64,000 nucleotides of DNA, taken from assembly GCF_044962685.1 (NCBI RefSeq), contig NZ_JBBKTX010000009.1, positions 1-64,000 of the forward strand, in the 5' to 3' direction. Positions 16,146 through 25,086 of this stretch are shown here, one piece after another. The translations under genes were made by a program, and so were the position numbers. The notes below the pieces were generated by a model that made no database searches, was not told the origin of the DNA, and saw only the letters and a program-made list of their open reading frames with translations. The DNA comes from Oceanobacter antarcticus (GTDB lineage Bacteria > Pseudomonadota > Gammaproteobacteria > Pseudomonadales > Oceanobacteraceae). Positions within the stretch are counted from its first letter, which is position 1; every line of letters starts with the position of its first letter.

Positions 16146-16793
16146 TTGATTTCTGTGTTGGTAGTCGATGATCATGAGCTGGTGCGCTCAGGGATCTCAG
16201 CATTGCTGGCTGACGCAAAGGGAATTGAAGTCGCAGGACAGGCTGAAAGTGGTGAACAGGCAATCCAGTTTGCCAAAGACCATGAGCCGGACGTTATTCT
16301 GATGGATGTTCAGATGCCAGGTATCGGGGGGCTGGAAGCAACCCGAAAGATTACTCGCAGCTTTAAGGATATTCGTGTGATTGCGGTGACTGCCTGTGAT
16401 GATAATCCTTTTGCCCAGCGTCTGTTACAGGCAGGGGCATCGGGCTATATTACCAAGGGTGCTGATGCTGACGAGATGATCAACGCCATTATGAAAGTGC
16501 ATCGCGGGCAGAAATACATCAGTACCGAAATTGCCCAGCGTATGGCGTTGAAGCCATTTCAGGAGAGTTTTCATAATCCGTTTGATGATCTGTCCGAACG
16601 GGAAATGCAAATTGCCTTGATGATTGTTAACTGCCAGAAGCCGGCAGCGATTGGAGAAAAGTTGTTCCTCAGCCCCAAAACCGTGAACAGTTATCGTTAC
16701 CGGGTGTTTGAGAAGCTAGGCATCGACGGCGATGTTGAACTGACCCGTCTGGCGATTCGTCACGGGGTGATTGACGCCAACAGCGGTAGCTGA
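16146..16793 (+). CDS. uvrY: GacA/UvrY response regulator
   Basis: Activates small RNAs of the Csr/Rsm circuit when phosphorylated by BarA/GacS. The 215 residues have a receiver with MISVLVVDDHELVRSGI, Asp near 54 in ILMDVQMPGIGG and KG near 105 in YITKGAD. A LuxR-type DNA-binding domain follows (LSEREMQIALM, KTVNSYRYRVFEKLG). The start is TTG at 16146, chosen because the family begins MIxVLVVDDH and GAGG lies upstream. The stop at 16791-16793 directly abuts the uvrC ATG, the conserved gacA-uvrC arrangement. The sensor kinase is not in the window. Confidence 0.95.
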   Translation: MISVLVVDDHELVRSGISALLADAKGIEVAGQAESGEQAIQFAKDHEPDVILMDVQMPGIGGLEATRKITRSFKDIRVIAVTACDDNPFAQRLLQAGASGYITKGADADEMINAIMKVHRGQKYISTEIAQRMALKPFQESFHNPFDDLSEREMQIALMIVNCQKPAAIGEKLFLSPKTVNSYRYRVFEKLGIDGDVELTRLAIRHGVIDANSGS

Positions 16794-18617
16794 ATGTCCG
16801 GGTTTGATATTTCAGCGTTTCTTAAGACGCTGACCCAACGAGCGGGTGTTTATCGGATGTACAGTGCTGATCAACAGTTGCTGTACGTCGGCAAAGCCAA
16901 AAACCTCAAGAATCGGGTTTCCAGCTACTTTCGTTCGCGGGGACTGAATACCAAGACGGTAGCTTTGGTGTCCGGTATTGATTATATCGAAGTCACGGTC
17001 ACCGCCAGTGAGGCCGAAGCGCTGCTACTGGAACAAACACTGATCAAGCAGCATCGTCCGCCGTATAACATCCTGCTGAAAGACGACAAATCCTATCCCT
17101 ACCTGCACTTGTCAGATCATGCCTTTCCCTTGCTGGCTTATCGTCGCGGCAAGCGATCCAGTCGTGGTGGTCAATACTTTGGGCCTTATCCCAATTCGGC
17201 AGCCGTGCGTGAAGCGCTGAACTATTTGCAGCGTTTGTTTCTGTTGCGCTCGTGTGAAGACAGCTACTTCAATCATCGCAGTCGCCCCTGCTTGCAGTAC
17301 GAAATAAAACGCTGTTCGGCACCCTGCGTCGGCCTTGTTTCTGAGGAGGATTATCGCCGGGATATTTATCACGCCTCGCTATTCCTTAACGGTCAAAACC
17401 AGCAGTTGATGCAAAATCTGCAACAGCAGATGCTCGATGCCTCAGGGGGGCTGAATTTTGAGCGCGCGGCGGAAATTCGTGATCGTATTGAATTGTTGCG
17501 CCAGGTGCAGGAGAAGCAGCGCGTCGATAGCGGCAACAAGGACGCCGATGTGTGGGCGCTGCTGGAATATGAAAATGTGATATGTATCCACCGTCTGGCT
17601 TTTCGTCAAGGACGCCTGGTGAGCAGTAAAAATTATTATCCCGATAATCCGGCCGGGGAAGAACATGCGGACTTGCTGCTTGGCTATATTGGCCAGTTCT
17701 ATCTGTCCGACTTCGCTGCCGAAGGGATGCCTGCGGAATTGATTGTGGATGCCGCAGCCGATGAGATTGCTGTTGTGCAAGAAGCACTTCGGCTGCGGTT
17801 CGAACGTATTGTACGTCACAGTCGGGGAGTGCGTGGCGAACCGCGACAGTGGCGTGCGATGGCAGAAGATAATGCCCGCTCTGGAGCACAGGCTAAAATA
17901 TCAGGCCATCAGGTGGCCCGGAAAAAACTGGCTCAGGTGGCTGAGTTGCTCCGACTGGTTCGCCCCCCTGCGCGAATAGAGTGTTTTGATATAAGTCATT
18001 CCAAAGGCGAGGCAACCTATGCATCGTGTGTGGTATACGATCATGAGGGGCTGGCGAAAAAACGGTATCGGCGTTTCAGTATTCGGGGGGTAACACCGGG
18101 TGATGACTATGCGGCGCTGGAGCAGGCCGTTACCCGTCATCTTACCCGTCTGAAGGAGCAGAACGATCTGCCGGATTTGTTAATGGTCGATGGTGGTAAG
18201 GGGCAGGTGGCACGTATACAACAGGTGTTACTTGAACTTGAAATATCGACCGTCGCGTTGTGGGGTATCTCTAAGGGAGAAACTCGCAAGTCCGGTTGGG
18301 AATTTCTGTGGGAAGCCGGGGCGCGACAACCTATAATCCCCGACGCTCACGATGACGGGTTTCGGTTGTTACAATTGGTGCGTGATGAGTCGCATCGCTT
18401 TGCCATTACCGGTCATCGCAAGCAGCGGGCAAAATCCCGTGGTCGATCTGAGCTGGAGGACTTGCAAGGTGTAGGTCCAAAACGCCGACGAGCTTTGCTG
18501 TTGCACTTTGGTAGCCTGAAAAACATGCGTGGTGCGCCACGAGAAGAAATCGCCAGGGTGCCGGGCGTTAGTCAGAAGCTTGCAGATCAGATTTTTGTAC
18601 AGTTGCACGGTGAGTAG
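16794..18617 (+). CDS. uvrC: Excinuclease ABC subunit C
   Basis: Makes the dual incisions in nucleotide-excision repair together with UvrB. The 607 residues have the usual order. An N-terminal GIY-YIG nuclease covers about 15-95 (AGVYRMY, LYVGKAKNLKNRVSSYF). A Cys-rich segment follows, then a UvrB-interacting UVR motif near 205-240 (NFERAAEIRDRIELLRQ). The C-terminal RNase H-like nuclease has IECFDISHSKGE and LMVDGGKGQV. A helix-hairpin-helix tail closes it (LQGVGPKRRRALLLHFG). Length is normal. It follows gacA without a gap and precedes pgsA. Confidence 0.98.
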   Translation: MSGFDISAFLKTLTQRAGVYRMYSADQQLLYVGKAKNLKNRVSSYFRSRGLNTKTVALVSGIDYIEVTVTASEAEALLLEQTLIKQHRPPYNILLKDDKSYPYLHLSDHAFPLLAYRRGKRSSRGGQYFGPYPNSAAVREALNYLQRLFLLRSCEDSYFNHRSRPCLQYEIKRCSAPCVGLVSEEDYRRDIYHASLFLNGQNQQLMQNLQQQMLDASGGLNFERAAEIRDRIELLRQVQEKQRVDSGNKDADVWALLEYENVICIHRLAFRQGRLVSSKNYYPDNPAGEEHADLLLGYIGQFYLSDFAAEGMPAELIVDAAADEIAVVQEALRLRFERIVRHSRGVRGEPRQWRAMAEDNARSGAQAKISGHQVARKKLAQVAELLRLVRPPARIECFDISHSKGEATYASCVVYDHEGLAKKRYRRFSIRGVTPGDDYAALEQAVTRHLTRLKEQNDLPDLLMVDGGKGQVARIQQVLLELEISTVALWGISKGETRKSGWEFLWEAGARQPIIPDAHDDGFRLLQLVRDESHRFAITGHRKQRAKSRGRSELEDLQGVGPKRRRALLLHFGSLKNMRGAPREEIARVPGVSQKLADQIFVQLHGE

Positions 18618-18686
18618 TGGCCTGATGGAGCAAACAGGTCGTTGGAGACGCAAGGTGGCGTATCAAGTTGAAACAGGTATGGTGTT

Positions 18687-19232
18687 ATGAATGTGCCCAA
18701 CATGTTAACTGTTGGCAGGATTGCGATGATTCCTCTGATGGTGGTCAGTTATTACTGGCTGGGCTGGGGAGGAAAAAGCTGGGCTGCCGTGTTATTTGCA
18801 TTGGCGGCTATTACTGACTGGTTTGATGGCTATCTGGCTCGCAGGTTAAACCAGGCAACGCCTCTGGGTGCCTTTCTTGATCCGGTGGCGGATAAGCTGA
18901 TTGTTGCTGCAGCACTGATGGTGCTGGTTGAGGATTACGCCGTTTCATGGATGACGATCCCGGCGATGATTATTGTTGGCCGGGAAATAGTGATCTCGGC
19001 CCTGCGTGAATGGATGGCAGAGCTGGGCAAGCGTGCCAATGTGGCAGTATCCATGTTGGGTAAAATCAAAACGGCGTTGCAGATGATCTCCATTATTTTA
19101 CTGTTGGCATCTCGTGAGCATCCAGTGCTCGAGTGGGTGGGTGTTGTGTTGCTGTATGGTGCGGCGGCGCTGACATTATGGTCGATGTTGATCTATCTGA
19201 AAGCGGCATGGCCGCAACTACGAGGTGCGTGA
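18687..19232 (+). CDS. pgsA: CDP-diacylglycerol-glycerol-3-phosphate 3-phosphatidyltransferase
   Basis: Commits CDP-diacylglycerol to phosphatidylglycerol and cardiolipin synthesis at the inner membrane. The 181-residue, multi-helix protein carries the CDP-alcohol phosphotransferase signature DG-AR-G-D-D: DWFDGYLARR followed by PLGAFLDPVADKL at about 48-75. The N-terminus MNVPNMLTVGRI is typical. It lies between uvrC and the tRNA cluster, as in many gammaproteobacteria. Confidence 0.97.
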   Translation: MNVPNMLTVGRIAMIPLMVVSYYWLGWGGKSWAAVLFALAAITDWFDGYLARRLNQATPLGAFLDPVADKLIVAAALMVLVEDYAVSWMTIPAMIIVGREIVISALREWMAELGKRANVAVSMLGKIKTALQMISIILLLASREHPVLEWVGVVLLYGAAALTLWSMLIYLKAAWPQLRGA

Positions 19233-19277
19233 AGCGGTGAGGATTTGGGTCTAAGTGGTTAAAATCTAAGAAAAAGA

Positions 19278-19305
19278 TTGACAGTATTTTTGTTTGATAT
19301 AAAAT
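19278..19305 (+). promoter_or_regulatory. Promoter of the tRNA operon
   Basis: TTGACA (19278-19283), 16-base spacer, TAAAAT (19300-19305), then the GC-rich stretch GCGCCCC. That is a near-consensus sigma-70 promoter with a GC-rich discriminator, as expected for stringently controlled stable-RNA genes. It starts 14 bases before tRNA-Gly. Confidence 0.82.
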
Positions 19306-19319
19306 GCGCCCCATCTTTT

Positions 19320-19395
<76 letters not shown>

Positions 19396-19507
19396 TTTTC
19401 TCTTCATGAGAATGTGGTCAAAAGAAAGGATCTCAACATCAGTCACCCAGGCACTGGATCTGAAGTTTGTTTTTCTTCGGTTTTCTTCGCTCTTGATGAG
19501 AACTCCC

Positions 19508-19581
19508 GGCGCGATAGCAAAGCGGTTATGCACTGGATTGCAAATCCACGTAGGCCGGTTCGACTCCGGCTCGCGCCTCCA
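19508..19581 (+). tRNA. tRNA-Cys (GCA)
   Basis: 74 nt. Acceptor GGCGCGA/TCGCGCC, anticodon loop ATTGCAAAT with GCA, T-arm CCGGTTCGACTCCGG, encoded CCA. Second gene of the cluster, about 110 bases after tRNA-Gly. Confidence 0.96.
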
Positions 19582-19632
19582 AGTTTCTAACAGGCATCTG
19601 ACATAAAAGCAGATACCTGTAATCGCCTGTTA

Positions 19633-19719
19633 GCCCGGGTGGTGAAATCGGTAGACACAGGAGACTTAAAATCTCCCGACCTTACGGTCGTGCCGGTTCG
19701 ATTCCGGCTCCGGGCACCA
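19633..19719 (+). tRNA. tRNA-Leu (TAA)
   Basis: 87 nt. Acceptor GCCCGGG/CCGGGC, anticodon loop CTTAAAA with TAA, a long class II variable arm (CCCGACCTTACGGTCG), T-arm CCGGTTCGATTCCGG, encoded CCA. Last gene of the tRNA cluster. Confidence 0.96.
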
Positions 19720-20048
19720 ATATTCATGCGCCTTTCAGCGAAAGTACCCACTAATATTGCTCAAAGATAAAAAAAGATAAAATATTTTTTTCACAAACGT
19801 AAAATATACAGTATGTGAATCCATACAGTATCGCCATCAACAGTTACAAAAATCCTTCACTCATGCGTCCCAACGACAGGCACTTTCCTGTCATAAATAG
19901 TCACCTGACTTTGTGTCTTGTGACCACTGAATTTCTGCTTGTCACCCTCCCAGTCAGAATTTCTTGCCAGTTGGCATTCGTCAATTGATCGAGCTTCCAT
20001 CTCCAGTTGTAATGGTTCTTCTTTTCAACATTCAAACAGGTGATTTAA
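19720..20048. other. Intergenic region with a direct repeat
   Basis: No gene is seen in these 329 bases. ATACAGTAT occurs twice at 19806-19814 and 19823-19831 (17-bp period). GTATG/CATAC around TGAATC (19811-19826) also forms an inverted repeat. This could be an operator for the following gene or chance in AT-rich DNA. A T-rich run near 19785 may end tRNA transcription. Confidence 0.4.
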
Positions 20049-20564
20049 ATGTCCTTGCAGGATTTGTCTGTGCTGGCCGGCATGGTTCCGAACGACTCCA
20101 GGCCACCCGTTGAACTATGGCATCCAGAACATTGCGGCGACATCGATATACGCATAGACAGACGTGGCGATTGGTACCATGACGGTGGGCTGATTGGACG
20201 CCCTGCGTTGGTCAGGTTGTTCGCCAGTATTCTGCGCAAGGATGGCGAGGACTATGTTTTGGTAACCCCTGCAGAAAAAATGCGCATCCAGGTCGAGGAT
20301 TTGCCATTTCAGATTGTTTTGCTGGAGCGTGATGGTGACGCCATTCATGCGATTACCAATGTGGGGGATACGCTCACGCTGGGATTGAAGCACCCCTTAC
20401 AGTTGTCCGAGGTCGACGGGCAGCCGCTGCCCTGTGTTGAGATCAGGGCGGGGTTAATGGCGCGCTTTGGTCGTAATGCCTATTATCAGCTGGTCGACTG
20501 GGCAGAAGAGCGAGCTGGACGCTATTGGGTGACGAGTGCAGGGCAGTCATTTGAAATTGGCTGA
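20049..20564 (+). CDS. DUF1285 family protein
   Basis: A 171-residue protein of the conserved proteobacterial DUF1285 family. Recognisable stretches are PPVELWHPEHCGDIDIRIDR, then GDWYHDGGLIGRPALVRLFA, ending with RYWVTSAGQSFEIG. The family has no established biochemical role that I can state. The protein has no signal peptide or membrane segment. Its 3' end overlaps the convergent solute-binding-protein gene by 18 bp. Confidence 0.82.
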   Translation: MSLQDLSVLAGMVPNDSRPPVELWHPEHCGDIDIRIDRRGDWYHDGGLIGRPALVRLFASILRKDGEDYVLVTPAEKMRIQVEDLPFQIVLLERDGDAIHAITNVGDTLTLGLKHPLQLSEVDGQPLPCVEIRAGLMARFGRNAYYQLVDWAEERAGRYWVTSAGQSFEIG

Positions 20565-22142
20565 AACTGGCCCGACGGGTTTTATTGTTTGGCTCTTGGC
20601 GCGGTAAGCGTCACTGGTGAGCGTCTGGTTGGGCGTGAATTTTGTCGCTCTCGCGAGGGCAGTGGCTTTCAGCCGCTGATCGATCCAGAACAAGCCTCCG
20701 GTCACAGGATCGAACGGGTTGAACAGATCATTACTGTAGCGTGTTCCCAGCCAGGCAGGCAGCCTGGCCCATTGCCAGGCCAGATATTGGCTGACACCTT
20801 GCTGATTTTTATCCTGTTTCAATTCAATGTTACTTGCCCCTGTTGATTTCTCTGTTAGCCAGGCTATGTACTCCGCAACCGTCGTGTCATTCAGTCCATC
20901 CAGTGTGACCCAGGCGAGATCAAAGGTTCTGGTTTTCAGCTGTTCCAGCAATTCCCCCTGGCTCAGCGGCAGATCGTTGATCTGATATCCCTGGGTTTTG
21001 AATACATCCAGCTGTTGCTGTAAAAATGGGCTGCTGAGCGAGCCTGTATGGATCAGCGTCAGGATGGTTTTTTTAACGATGAGCTGCAGGTGTTGTTTAT
21101 TGATCAGTAATGCAGACGTCGGCTGTGCACCCTGGAAATAGTGCTGATACCGGGTGATGGGGCGTTGGCTAAGCAATTGCGTGACCACTGGGCTATCCCA
21201 GTTCTGTTGGCTGTTGAGCGCCAGCGCATCCAGATCTCCGCGTTGCAGTAACTGGTAGCTGTCTTGCAGGCTTTTGGTGAAGCGAAGCTGGATTTGAGAG
21301 GCATTAAAACGGTTGGCGAATTGTGGCAGTTGGTCTCCCCACCATGGGGTGGTGCGGTTAATAATTAATCTCTCTGAGGGTATTACTTCGGTGATGCGAT
21401 AAGGGCCAGAGGTTGGCTCAGGACGCCAGTCGTATTGCCTTGGCCATTGCAGGTTGGGTTGGTAGAAATGTTGGGCCGTGGCGCGCAAATCAGATATCTG
21501 AAGTAATGTCTGCTTGGTAACAGGCGCAGTAGTGATCAGACTGAATCGTTGCTGATCATGAATTTCAATGCCGCGAATACATGCTCGTAGCGAGTGCGCC
21601 TGCCAGGGGGTTTTGTTGGCGGGGTCAGAGAGGAATTGCAGCGTGAAGGCGATGTCACCGCTGGTAATCGGGGTGCCGTCAGACCAGAGTGCAGCGGGTG
21701 TCAGTTGGTAGGTGATTCGATGATCTGCTACTGCCCACTGGCTGGCCAGCATGGGAGTGGGCATGCCGGTTTGCGGATGGCGGGCCAGTAGCGGTAATTG
21801 CAGATCGGCAAGTAGTTGGCTCAATTCGCTTGGCGTTTCTGGGCCAAATCGGCGCAGAGTCGATGGTTTTCCCTGAATCGACAAGCGGAAAATGCCACCG
21901 GACGCTGCGGTCGGGTCACCCCAAGGGGTGGGCGTCGGTGTTTGCCACTCAAGCGTCTGCGGGGCTGGTGCGTACGTTACCGTAATAACCCCATCGGCGT
22001 CGGCAATTTGCGTTGCGTTTGTGGTCAGTGGGCCACACAGCAACCCGATACAACACAGGCTGACAAGGGTGTGCCAGATGATGAGGCCGCCAGTCCGCTG
22101 GGGGTTCTGGCTCTGGTGGGAAGTGTAGAAGCTGCCTGGCAT
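20547..22142 (-). CDS. Periplasmic solute-binding protein, family 5 (peptide type)
   Basis: The 531 residues match SBP_bac_5 proteins that bind oligopeptides or related solutes for ABC transport, perhaps nearest the YejA type. An N-terminal signal sequence (IIWHTLVSLCCIGLLCG, then TTNATQ) is followed by SQLLADLQLPLLARHPQTGM. Next come WSDGTPITSGDIAFTLQFL, the typical ligand-domain motif, and SGPYRITEVIPSERLIINR. No permease or ATPase gene is adjacent, so it is an orphan binding protein here. The substrate is unknown. The true start may be a little downstream of the ATG used. Confidence 0.8.
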   Translation of the reverse strand: MPGSFYTSHQSQNPQRTGGLIIWHTLVSLCCIGLLCGPLTTNATQIADADGVITVTYAPAPQTLEWQTPTPTPWGDPTAASGGIFRLSIQGKPSTLRRFGPETPSELSQLLADLQLPLLARHPQTGMPTPMLASQWAVADHRITYQLTPAALWSDGTPITSGDIAFTLQFLSDPANKTPWQAHSLRACIRGIEIHDQQRFSLITTAPVTKQTLLQISDLRATAQHFYQPNLQWPRQYDWRPEPTSGPYRITEVIPSERLIINRTTPWWGDQLPQFANRFNASQIQLRFTKSLQDSYQLLQRGDLDALALNSQQNWDSPVVTQLLSQRPITRYQHYFQGAQPTSALLINKQHLQLIVKKTILTLIHTGSLSSPFLQQQLDVFKTQGYQINDLPLSQGELLEQLKTRTFDLAWVTLDGLNDTTVAEYIAWLTEKSTGASNIELKQDKNQQGVSQYLAWQWARLPAWLGTRYSNDLFNPFDPVTGGLFWIDQRLKATALARATKFTPNQTLTSDAYRAKSQTIKPVGPVSANFK

Positions 22143-22171
22143 ATTCCCTCCCTGTTTGCTGAATGGATCCT

Positions 22172-23746
22172 TCAGCGCACCACGTTAACATGGAGTAATA
22201 ATTTCTGCCCTGGGTACAGGTATTTATTCCGGGTGTCGTTTGGATTCCATTTGCGAATGTCGGCAATGGAAACCCGGAAACGCCCCGCGATACTCGCCAG
22301 TGAGTCGCCGCTGCGGACGCTGTAGGTTACCTTGCGGATTTCTTCGCGAGCTGAACGCGCAGCGGTATTTTTACCTTGAGGCACCCAAACGGTCAGTTTT
22401 TGACCCACACTGAGCGGGTCGCCAGGTGCCATGCCATTCCAATGGGCTATGTCGCGTGCGGTTACACCGTACTTGCGGCCTATTTCCCAGAAAGTGTCAC
22501 CCGGGTGTACGGAGTAGGAAACCTTGCTGGTGTTGCCCGGCTGGCGTTGCGCCCTGGTTCGATCGAGGCGCTGTGAAAGGCTCTGGGAGTATGCCTCCTG
22601 GTTCTTGAGAGCGGCGGGAATCAACAAGATCTGCCCGACCCGAATGGTGCTGTTATGCAAGTTGTTGGCTTCTTTGATGACATCGGGTGTGGTGCGATAG
22701 GTACGACTGATCAGTTGCAGGTTATCACCGGACTTGACGGTGTAGCGATGCCATTGCAGGCGTTTGGATGGCGGTAAATCAGCCAGTGCCAGTTGCAGTT
22801 CCTGGCGTTTGTCGACGGGTACCAATACCTGGTGTGGGCCGTCGGGACGGGTTGCCCAACGATTAAAACCCGGATTCAAACGATAGATTGCTTCCAGATC
22901 GGTATCTGACATTTCGGCCACCTGGGCAAGATCAATCTGGCCACCAGTATCAACCACTGAAAAGAAGGGGGTGTTACTGACCGGGCTGAACGGGATATTG
23001 TACTTTTCCGGGTATTTGAGCAGCTGGGCCAGAGCTAATAATTTGGGCACATAAGCTTGTGTTTCTTGTGGCAGATCCAGTGACCAGAAGTCCGTAGGTT
23101 TGCCTGCTTGCTGGTTGCGACGAATGGCACGACGAACCGTGCCCGCTCCCGAGTTGTAGGATGCCAACGCCAGCTGCCAGTCGCCATCGAACTGGTTGGC
23201 CAGGTTGCTGAGGTAATCCAGAGCAGCATTCGTGGCCGCCCTGATGTCGCGCCGACCGTCGTACCACCAATCTTGCTGCAAACCGAAATACTTGCCGGTT
23301 GAGGGGATAAATTGCCATACCCCGGAAGCTCGGCCATGGCTATAGGCAAAGGGATCGAATGCGCTTTCAACGATTGGAAGCAATGCTACCTCGCCAGGCA
23401 TCTGTCGTGCTTCGATTTGCTCGGCAATGTAATAAATGTAGGGCTCGGCGCGTTGAGTCACTCGCTCCATATAGGTTGGATGTTTGACAAACCAGTCGCG
23501 TTGTTCCTTGAGACGTGGGTTATCTAGCTCCAGCTGTAAACCGAAATTGTCCAGCAGGCGAGGCCAGACATCATCAAAGTCTGCAGTGGCGGGTTGCTCC
23601 TGCCAGTGCTCTGCAATAGGGATGGCCGTGGCGGTGGTTTGATAGCTCGTGTCTTCCGGGATAACAGGCTGGCTGACACAAGCACTGAGAAAAAAGGAAG
23701 CAAGCAGAACAGGTAGTGCAGGTAGAGAGAGAGGGCGCATGTGCAT
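22172..23746 (-). CDS. mltD: Membrane-bound lytic murein transglycosylase D
   Basis: Outer-membrane lipoprotein that cleaves peptidoglycan to anhydromuropeptides. A signal peptide ends in the lipobox LSAC. An SLT domain follows (ALLPIVESAFDPFAYSHGRA, catalytic Glu in the VESAF motif, then SGVWQFIPSTGKYFGL and ALASYNSGAGTVRRAI). Three LysM repeats lie in the C-terminal third (YTVKSGDNL, YSVHPGDTF, YSVRSGDSL). The frame extends to GTG 23770. The MHMRPLSLP start at 23746 gives a normal-length signal peptide and is preferred; neither has a clear Shine-Dalgarno. The divergent neighbour is the methyltransferase; gloB, often found between them, is absent. Confidence 0.92.
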   Translation of the reverse strand: MHMRPLSLPALPVLLASFFLSACVSQPVIPEDTSYQTTATAIPIAEHWQEQPATADFDDVWPRLLDNFGLQLELDNPRLKEQRDWFVKHPTYMERVTQRAEPYIYYIAEQIEARQMPGEVALLPIVESAFDPFAYSHGRASGVWQFIPSTGKYFGLQQDWWYDGRRDIRAATNAALDYLSNLANQFDGDWQLALASYNSGAGTVRRAIRRNQQAGKPTDFWSLDLPQETQAYVPKLLALAQLLKYPEKYNIPFSPVSNTPFFSVVDTGGQIDLAQVAEMSDTDLEAIYRLNPGFNRWATRPDGPHQVLVPVDKRQELQLALADLPPSKRLQWHRYTVKSGDNLQLISRTYRTTPDVIKEANNLHNSTIRVGQILLIPAALKNQEAYSQSLSQRLDRTRAQRQPGNTSKVSYSVHPGDTFWEIGRKYGVTARDIAHWNGMAPGDPLSVGQKLTVWVPQGKNTAARSAREEIRKVTYSVRSGDSLASIAGRFRVSIADIRKWNPNDTRNKYLYPGQKLLLHVNVVR

Positions 23747-23859
23747 ACAATGTCGATAGAGTCGCGGCACAGTCTAGAGATTGCCGCATACGCTGGCAAC
23801 CCGATCGCAGACGTTGCCGGCAGTGATTTGTTTGCGCGGATTATTCCGGCGGGAGTGTT

Positions 23860-24636
23860 ATGGGTATCCGGATCAAATCCGAGGTGTATCAACAGTGGGT
23901 CAATTCAGACTCTGCACGGCGGCTACTGGCGCTTGAAGCCGGCTGGCTGAGAGAGGTTGTCGCAGACTTTCATGGTCAGCATCTGCTGTATACCGGGGTG
24001 GACAATACGCCACGGTTTTTGAAGCGGGCACGACTGCGGCATTACTTCCGGATGGCACCGGTTTGGGCCAAGGGCATTGATTGTGACGCCCGCATGCAGG
24101 ACGACGCCTGGCCTTTGGCTAACGAATCAGTGGATGTTGTAGTGTTGCAGCATGGCCTGGATCTGTCTGCCCGTCCGCATCAAATGATTCGGGAGGCGGC
24201 CAGAGTGCTGGTGCCGAGCGGTTATGTGGTCGTGGTCGGATTTTCACCGCTCAGTGTTTTTGGAGTGCTGCGGCGCTGTTTTACCCTGTCTACTCGCCTG
24301 CCGTGGGTGGTTAATAGCGTTGGTGCTTCACGCTTGAGTGATTGGCTGACGCTACTGGATTTCAAGGTGGAGTCGGTCACGCCGGTGGCGCACTTGTGGC
24401 CATTGCGGCTGCTGTCGGAAGGATCCAGTCGCCGCTTCGATCGGGTATTGGCTGGCAATCCCTGGTTGCCAGCCAATGCCTATATCATGGTGGCACGCAA
24501 GACGGTGGCCGGGATGACACCCATTCGGCCACGGCGCTGGCAATTGAACACGGACTTTGGCATGGCTGTCCCGGCAGTTCGGGTGGCAGGTGGTACACTG
24601 CCGCCAGCGAAGAGCAGTCAGTTATCATCAGATTAA
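23860..24636 (+). CDS. YafS-like SAM-dependent methyltransferase
   Basis: A 258-residue class I methyltransferase of the type encoded next to rnhA in gammaproteobacteria. Visible are LLYTGVDNTPRFLKRARL, DAWPLANESVDVVVLQHGLD (motif after the SAM site) and EAARVLVPSGYVVVVGFSP. The classical glycine-rich motif I is weak, as in other YafS proteins. The substrate is unknown. GGAG lies six bases before the ATG; rnhA follows 15 bp downstream. Confidence 0.8.
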   Translation: MGIRIKSEVYQQWVNSDSARRLLALEAGWLREVVADFHGQHLLYTGVDNTPRFLKRARLRHYFRMAPVWAKGIDCDARMQDDAWPLANESVDVVVLQHGLDLSARPHQMIREAARVLVPSGYVVVVGFSPLSVFGVLRRCFTLSTRLPWVVNSVGASRLSDWLTLLDFKVESVTPVAHLWPLRLLSEGSSRRFDRVLAGNPWLPANAYIMVARKTVAGMTPIRPRRWQLNTDFGMAVPAVRVAGGTLPPAKSSQLSSD

Positions 24637-24651
24637 ATTGGAATACATGAT

Positions 24652-25086
24652 ATGAAAGTTGAAATCTTCACTGACGGCGCCTGCAAAGGTAATCCAGGTG
24701 CCGGGGGTTGGGGAGCGTTACTGCGTTTTGGTGAGGTAGAAAAGGAGTTGTTTGGTGGTGAGGCCAATACGACCAACAACCGGATGGAGTTGATGGCAGC
24801 GATTCGCAGCCTTGAAGCGTTAACTCGCCCTTGCGAGGTGGTGTTAACCACCGATTCACAGTACGTGAAACAGGGTATCAACCAATGGTTGGCCGGATGG
24901 AAAAAAAACGGCTGGAAGACAGCTGCCCGACAGCCGGTTAAAAATCAGGATTTGTGGCAGGCGCTCGACTCGGCTTGTCAGCAGCATCATATCGAGTGGC
25001 AGTGGGTCAAGGGACACGCGGGACACGAAGGTAATGAAAGGGCCGATCAGCTGGCTAATCGCGGTGTAGAGCAGGTGACGTCATGA
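24652..25086 (+). CDS. rnhA: Ribonuclease HI
   Basis: Degrades RNA in RNA-DNA hybrids. The 144 residues carry the four acidic catalytic positions in FTDGACKGNPGAGGWG (Asp), NNRMELMAAI (Glu), TDSQYVKQGI (Asp) and HEGNERADQLA (Asp with the flanking His). Length is typical. It overlaps dnaQ by ATGA, a widespread arrangement. Confidence 0.97.
   Translation: MKVEIFTDGACKGNPGAGGWGALLRFGEVEKELFGGEANTTNNRMELMAAIRSLEALTRPCEVVLTTDSQYVKQGINQWLAGWKKNGWKTAARQPVKNQDLWQALDSACQQHHIEWQWVKGHAGHEGNERADQLANRGVEQVTS

Noticed and set aside
21816..22325. 169-codon frame opposite the solute-binding protein and mltD
   Set aside because: It spans the ends of two well-supported genes on the other strand and has no recognisable protein features.
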